Assembly: GCA_903849645.1 (NCBI GenBank)
Contig: CAINJJ010000008.1
Coordinates: forward strand, 1 to 64,000
Direction of reading: 5' to 3'
DNA: 64,000 nucleotides
Origin: an uncultured Acidobacteriaceae bacterium
Lineage (GTDB): Bacteria; Acidobacteriota; Terriglobia; Terriglobales; Acidobacteriaceae
The position numbers and the translations under genes were made by a program. Below are positions 60,575 to 64,000 of this stretch, piece after piece. The first letter of the stretch is position 1, and every line of letters begins with the position of its first letter. The notes beneath the pieces were generated by a model. It was not told the DNA's origin. It made no database searches and worked only from the letters and a program-made list of their open reading frames with translations.

Positions 60575-62725
60575 TTATTGAGCCTTCGGCGCAAGGATAT
60601 GGTCCGAATGAACTGTGCCCCGCCCGGTGCGCCCTGCCCATTTGCCCCAAAGCGCAGGGTCGGCGAGTGCCTTGATAAAGACGCCGCCCACCACCGAGCG
60701 CGCCTGAAAGCTAACCTCGCGGGCCGACAGCGTGTCGTACCAGTCGCTCATGGGCACGCGGTCCGTGGTCTGGTTCAGGAAGGAAAAAATCGGATGCGCC
60801 ATGGCTTGAAAGTCGGCGGGGTTTTGCGCCAGCGTTGCGGACCACAGCGTCCAGTCCAGCTTGGTGTAGGTGGCCCGATTGTCCAGCGGCAGGCCGAAGG
60901 GGTTCAGGTGCGTCTTGTAGAACGCCACCTCGTCCGCGGCCACCTGAGGCGGAAACATGTGCAGCCCGAGAATCTCATCCCACACCAGGTTGTACTTCTG
61001 GCTCCAGGTCCCTGCCTTGTCAAAGGCCAGCCGGTAGTGGTCTCCTTCCCTGGCCATCATCACCCACTTGGCGGCCATGGTCCTGGCCGCGGCGCCATAC
61101 TGGTCTGCGGCCTTGGTGTCGCCCAACTCCTGCGCCATTTGGCCATAGGCGGACAGCGCCTCAATCGCCTTGATAGAGAGGTTGGTGTTGTGCGCAAGAT
61201 GGCCGGCAAAGTCGTCGGTGCATAGCTGGTTTTCAGGGTCAAATCCCTTGGCGAGCAGATACTCCGCCCATTTCGTGAGCACCGGCCAGTAGCGCTTGGC
61301 AAAGCCGGCGTCGTGTTCGGCATGGGTCATGGCGGCCACCATCAGAATCATGTCGCCCGACTCTTCCACCGGCATCTGGTCGTCTTCCGTGACCTCGCCT
61401 CCGCCGTAGAGTTGGCCGTTGGCCAGCGGATAGACGCCCAGGTCGTGGGGAGCAAATGGAAACTTCCAGCGTCCCGCCTGCGCATAGCGCATCACGGGCT
61501 CCAGTTGCGCCTCCACCAGCTTGGGATTGAGGAAGAGGAAGATCGGCGACGAGGGATAGAGCACATCCACGGTGGAGATGGACCCGTTGCTGAAGTTCTC
61601 CTTGGGCATCAGGAACGGCACGCCGTTCGCGTCTTCCACCAGCTTGTGGGCCCCAATCGCCTGGCGGAAGGCCAGCGCCGCGATGGCCGCGTACTCCGGG
61701 CCGCCCGCCTTCACCAGGTCGCGCTCCAACTCGGCGTCGTATTGCTCTGCGCGCACTTTCAGCGTCTCATAATCGTGCTCCGCTGCCTTGAGCAGATCGC
61801 TGAAGCTCGCAAACTCCTTGTGCCAATAGCCCTGCAGCCTCTGATGCATATATTCGACGGAGTACACATCGTCATAGGCCAGCAGCACGTGGCGCGCAAC
61901 CGTGGCCGGTCCCACCTGCCCGAGCTTCAAGGCGACGTTGAGCGCGGGCGCGGGCGGATGATTGCTGCGCGGCATGCGGGGCTGATCCAGATCGTCTTCC
62001 GCGGGCAGTTGGCCCGTCGCGGCAAAGCGGCCGCGGTAGTCCTGGTTTCCCGCGGCGAGTTCCGCCTCTCCCCCCGCCCTTGGGACGGCGAGATAAAAAT
62101 AGCCCCAGTTGATGCGCAGGTCGTCTCCGTTTTGCTCCAGCATGGGCTGCCTTGAGGTGCCCACACGCAGCAGGTCAAGCTCGTCCAGCTTTGCCCGCGA
62201 CCAGACCACCGGTTCATCGGCCATGTTGGTGGCAACCGCCCCATCCACATCGAGATAGATTGAGACATCGTGGCTGGATCCATCCCGCGACTTCACCTCC
62301 CAGCTCAGGTAGGTCACGGGTCGCGCCAGGATGCGCAGGTCATCGGGAAACGACGGTGTCAGGAACGTCACCCGCAGTTCGATCTCCGCGTTCTGCTGCG
62401 TGACGATGGTGCGCGTCGCCGTGACCTGCCGGTGCGTCTCATCGAGCGCGGGGATGCCGCCATCCGCGTCGCCCAGCCAGCGATAGATCTTCCCATCTAC
62501 GCGCACCAGGCCGTTGATGGCCTGCTGCCTGCCGGTCCAGTGCCGTGTCGTTCCGCCCGTAAGCTGGTCGGCCTCGGACCAGATGCTGAAGTAAGGGTCA
62601 TGCACCACCAGAGGAGTTGCGGGAGCCCGCAAGTCCGCCGCTGCCTGCTGTTGCCCGCTCGCCCCGACCGCAGCCAGGCCGAGAAGACCCGCCATCAACG
62701 CCTTGTTCCAGACTGAAAGCTTCAT
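60575..62725 (-). CDS. Secreted GtaA-like glutaminase-family protein (DUF4965/DUF5127)
   Basis: A 716-residue exported protein with a signal peptide (KALMAGLLGLAAVGASGQ, cleaved near residue 25). AAGGA precedes the ATG. It has the domain order of fungal glutaminase A and bacterial relatives: an N-terminal DUF4964/DUF5127 beta domain (TPLVVHDPYFSIWSEADQL, and TYLSWEVKSRDG) and an (alpha/alpha)6-like C-terminal part (DFAGHLAHNTNLSIKAIEAL, then NLVWDEILGLHMFP). The enzyme activity in bacteria is mostly unproven; a glycosidase-like role is also possible given the GH127 neighbour upstream on the same strand. Confidence 0.85.
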   Translation of the reverse strand: MKLSVWNKALMAGLLGLAAVGASGQQQAAADLRAPATPLVVHDPYFSIWSEADQLTGGTTRHWTGRQQAINGLVRVDGKIYRWLGDADGGIPALDETHRQVTATRTIVTQQNAEIELRVTFLTPSFPDDLRILARPVTYLSWEVKSRDGSSHDVSIYLDVDGAVATNMADEPVVWSRAKLDELDLLRVGTSRQPMLEQNGDDLRINWGYFYLAVPRAGGEAELAAGNQDYRGRFAATGQLPAEDDLDQPRMPRSNHPPAPALNVALKLGQVGPATVARHVLLAYDDVYSVEYMHQRLQGYWHKEFASFSDLLKAAEHDYETLKVRAEQYDAELERDLVKAGGPEYAAIAALAFRQAIGAHKLVEDANGVPFLMPKENFSNGSISTVDVLYPSSPIFLFLNPKLVEAQLEPVMRYAQAGRWKFPFAPHDLGVYPLANGQLYGGGEVTEDDQMPVEESGDMILMVAAMTHAEHDAGFAKRYWPVLTKWAEYLLAKGFDPENQLCTDDFAGHLAHNTNLSIKAIEALSAYGQMAQELGDTKAADQYGAAARTMAAKWVMMAREGDHYRLAFDKAGTWSQKYNLVWDEILGLHMFPPQVAADEVAFYKTHLNPFGLPLDNRATYTKLDWTLWSATLAQNPADFQAMAHPIFSFLNQTTDRVPMSDWYDTLSAREVSFQARSVVGGVFIKALADPALWGKWAGRTGRGTVHSDHILAPKAQ

Positions 62726-62776
62726 TGCACCATTCCTTCTCAGTTCGCTTGTGACCTTTTGGCCTAAACGCGCCGC

Positions 62777-64000
62777 CTACAGCTTCAATTGCGGAAAGGC
62801 CGTGATGCGCAGCTTGGCGGCCGCATAGGGAATCAGCGTAATCGTCTCTTCCGGCTGATCACTGGCCACCGGGCTCTGCGGAAGCGGATTGGCAACACCG
62901 TCTTCCGCGCGCCAATCGTTGATCTTGCGCGCCTTCACGGTGAGCTTTACCGGTGCATGGCGGCTTGTGAATGGGCCCTCGCCCACCACGGTCTCCGTCA
63001 CCTCGATGCTCTTCTCCGGCGCGCCGGCATCCACGCTCAAGGCATAATTCCACGCCGTGGTGGGATAGACCTGCCAGTCTGCCGTCATGCCGCGGTCGCG
63101 CAGCTTGACCCAGCTCTCCCCAACGTTGTGAGAGAACACCAGCGGCCCGCGCTCGATGGCGATCGAGTTGTTGAACCAGCGGGAGACGCGCGGCGTCATG
63201 GCAAAGCGAATCTCCACCCGATCGCCGGCCTTCCATGGCCTCTCGATGCGGGCAAACGTCCCTGGTTGGGGCGCCGGTGCGGCCTGACCGTTCACCTGGA
63301 TCGTTGTGCCCGCGGCCCATGCCGGAATGCGGAGTTGCAGGGGGAAGCTCAGCGGCGCTGCCGGGTTCACCGTCAAACGCACCGATCCATGGAACGGATA
63401 GCTGGTCTCTTCCACTACGTGCACCGATACGCCGCGCACCCGGGTGTGTACTTCGCAGGGAGCATACACCGCGGCCACCAGCCCGTCGCTGGCCGCGCTG
63501 CCCTGCTCGCCCGACAGCATGAAAAGGCTCGATGCGAACTTGGGCCATCCCTGGTGGAAGTTGGCCGTGCAGCAGCCGAAGTTCGGCTCCAGGCCAAACA
63601 GGTTCGACTCGGGACCGTCGCTCACCCAGGGCTTGTGGTGCAGGCTGCACTCCACCTGGTTCGGCTCCTGGTTGTACTGGTGCGCCCACATATCGTCAGT
63701 GAGCGTCCCCGGCAGCGCGTTAAAGGCCAACTGTTCGAGCCGGTCGCCCAGCGAAGGGTCGCCCACAATCGCCAGCGAGTGTTCCAGAGAAAACATGTAC
63801 TCCACCACCGTGCATAGCTCCGAACCCTGGGAAGGATCGGTTCCCGACAAATGCTCATCGCAAGCAAACATGCCGTTGGGCAGGCCGTGATACCTGTTCA
63901 GCTCAGCGATCATTTGCAAGACCGCCGAGCGATCCGACGCAACACCAGAGACCTGCGACCATACCGGGCCGGTCTTGATCGCCTGTCCGTTGTTCACGCC
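62777..64000 (-). CDS. GH127-family beta-L-arabinofuranosidase-like protein, 5' end outside window
   Basis: The frame is open to the right edge, so only the C-terminal 407 or so residues are seen. They include the zinc/nucleophile signatures of GH127 (DUF1680). GSELCTVVEYMFSLE has the Glu-x-Cys pair, and NFGCCTANFHQGWPKFA the Cys-Cys pair, one of them the nucleophile in HypBA1. Two C-terminal beta-sandwich domains follow (LTVNPAAPLSFPLQLRIPAW and IRFAMTPRVSRWFNNSIAIERG). It should release L-arabinofuranose from plant polymers. It lies upstream of and close to the GtaA-like gene (51 bases), likely one operon. Confidence 0.88.
   Translation of the reverse strand, partial: GVNNGQAIKTGPVWSQVSGVASDRSAVLQMIAELNRYHGLPNGMFACDEHLSGTDPSQGSELCTVVEYMFSLEHSLAIVGDPSLGDRLEQLAFNALPGTLTDDMWAHQYNQEPNQVECSLHHKPWVSDGPESNLFGLEPNFGCCTANFHQGWPKFASSLFMLSGEQGSAASDGLVAAVYAPCEVHTRVRGVSVHVVEETSYPFHGSVRLTVNPAAPLSFPLQLRIPAWAAGTTIQVNGQAAPAPQPGTFARIERPWKAGDRVEIRFAMTPRVSRWFNNSIAIERGPLVFSHNVGESWVKLRDRGMTADWQVYPTTAWNYALSVDAGAPEKSIEVTETVVGEGPFTSRHAPVKLTVKARKINDWRAEDGVANPLPQSPVASDQPEETITLIPYAAAKLRITAFPQLKL

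Overview
The window is GC-rich, densely coded bacterial chromosome. It is best explained as an Acidobacteriota genome, probably class Terriglobia. The inference rests on gene content only: BACON-type beta-repeat proteins, a hopanoid-type GT21 glycosyltransferase (HpnI), secreted GH42, GH127 and GtaA-like enzymes, Uma2, DUF971 and DUF1569 proteins, and acidobacterial-style paired-hairpin repeats. I saw no rRNA, tRNA, CRISPR array, integrase or transposase.

Layout. 1-5 kb: end of a BACON-repeat protein with a strong terminator, then queG, a YihY membrane protein and hpnI. 5-8 kb: an AT-richer acyltransferase inserted behind hpnI, an orphan DinJ-type antitoxin and a membrane SGNH hydrolase. 8-17 kb: GT39 transferase, sixA, a coupled methyltransferase/UbiA-like pair, ppk1, a sigma-region-4-like protein and hemW. 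17-26 kb: metallophosphoesterase, orphan Phd antitoxin, secreted GH42, a tachylectin-propeller protein, a GH42 tail remnant and malic enzyme. 26-34 kb: YkgJ, HI0933-type flavoprotein and TrmO, a lipoprotein pair, DUF971-folP, and dacB with a cytochrome c lipoprotein. 34-41 kb: S9 peptidase, lipA, frr, and an apbE/Gfo-Idh/2-TM operon. 41-54 kb: PAS-GAF-HD-GYP protein, gcvT, small membrane proteins, two Uma2 genes, MntA-HepT, aspS, hisS, a nuclease-fold candidate and a DinB protein. 54-64 kb: His-rich microprotein, tldD, panB-panC, CE4 deacetylase, hemL, a DCC protein, a GtaA-like protein and a partial GH127.

Most of the window is housekeeping: coenzyme synthesis (lipA, panB, panC, folP, hemL, hemW), tRNA charging and modification (aspS, hisS, queG, TrmO), envelope work (hpnI, dacB, GT39) and export of glycosidases and peptidases.

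The most striking pattern is accessory DNA sitting directly behind a conserved gene, with a second in-frame copy of that gene's 3' end, stop codon included, on the far side. It occurs three times: acyltransferase behind hpnI (112 of 114 bases identical, both differences synonymous), tachylectin gene behind GH42 (70 of 86 colinear bases identical), and mntA-hepT behind aspS (57 identical bases, then a diverged in-frame stretch). Each insert holds one gene or one toxin-antitoxin pair and encodes no recombinase. This suggests a repeated tail-duplicating route of cassette insertion, by site-specific or Campbell-type homologous recombination.
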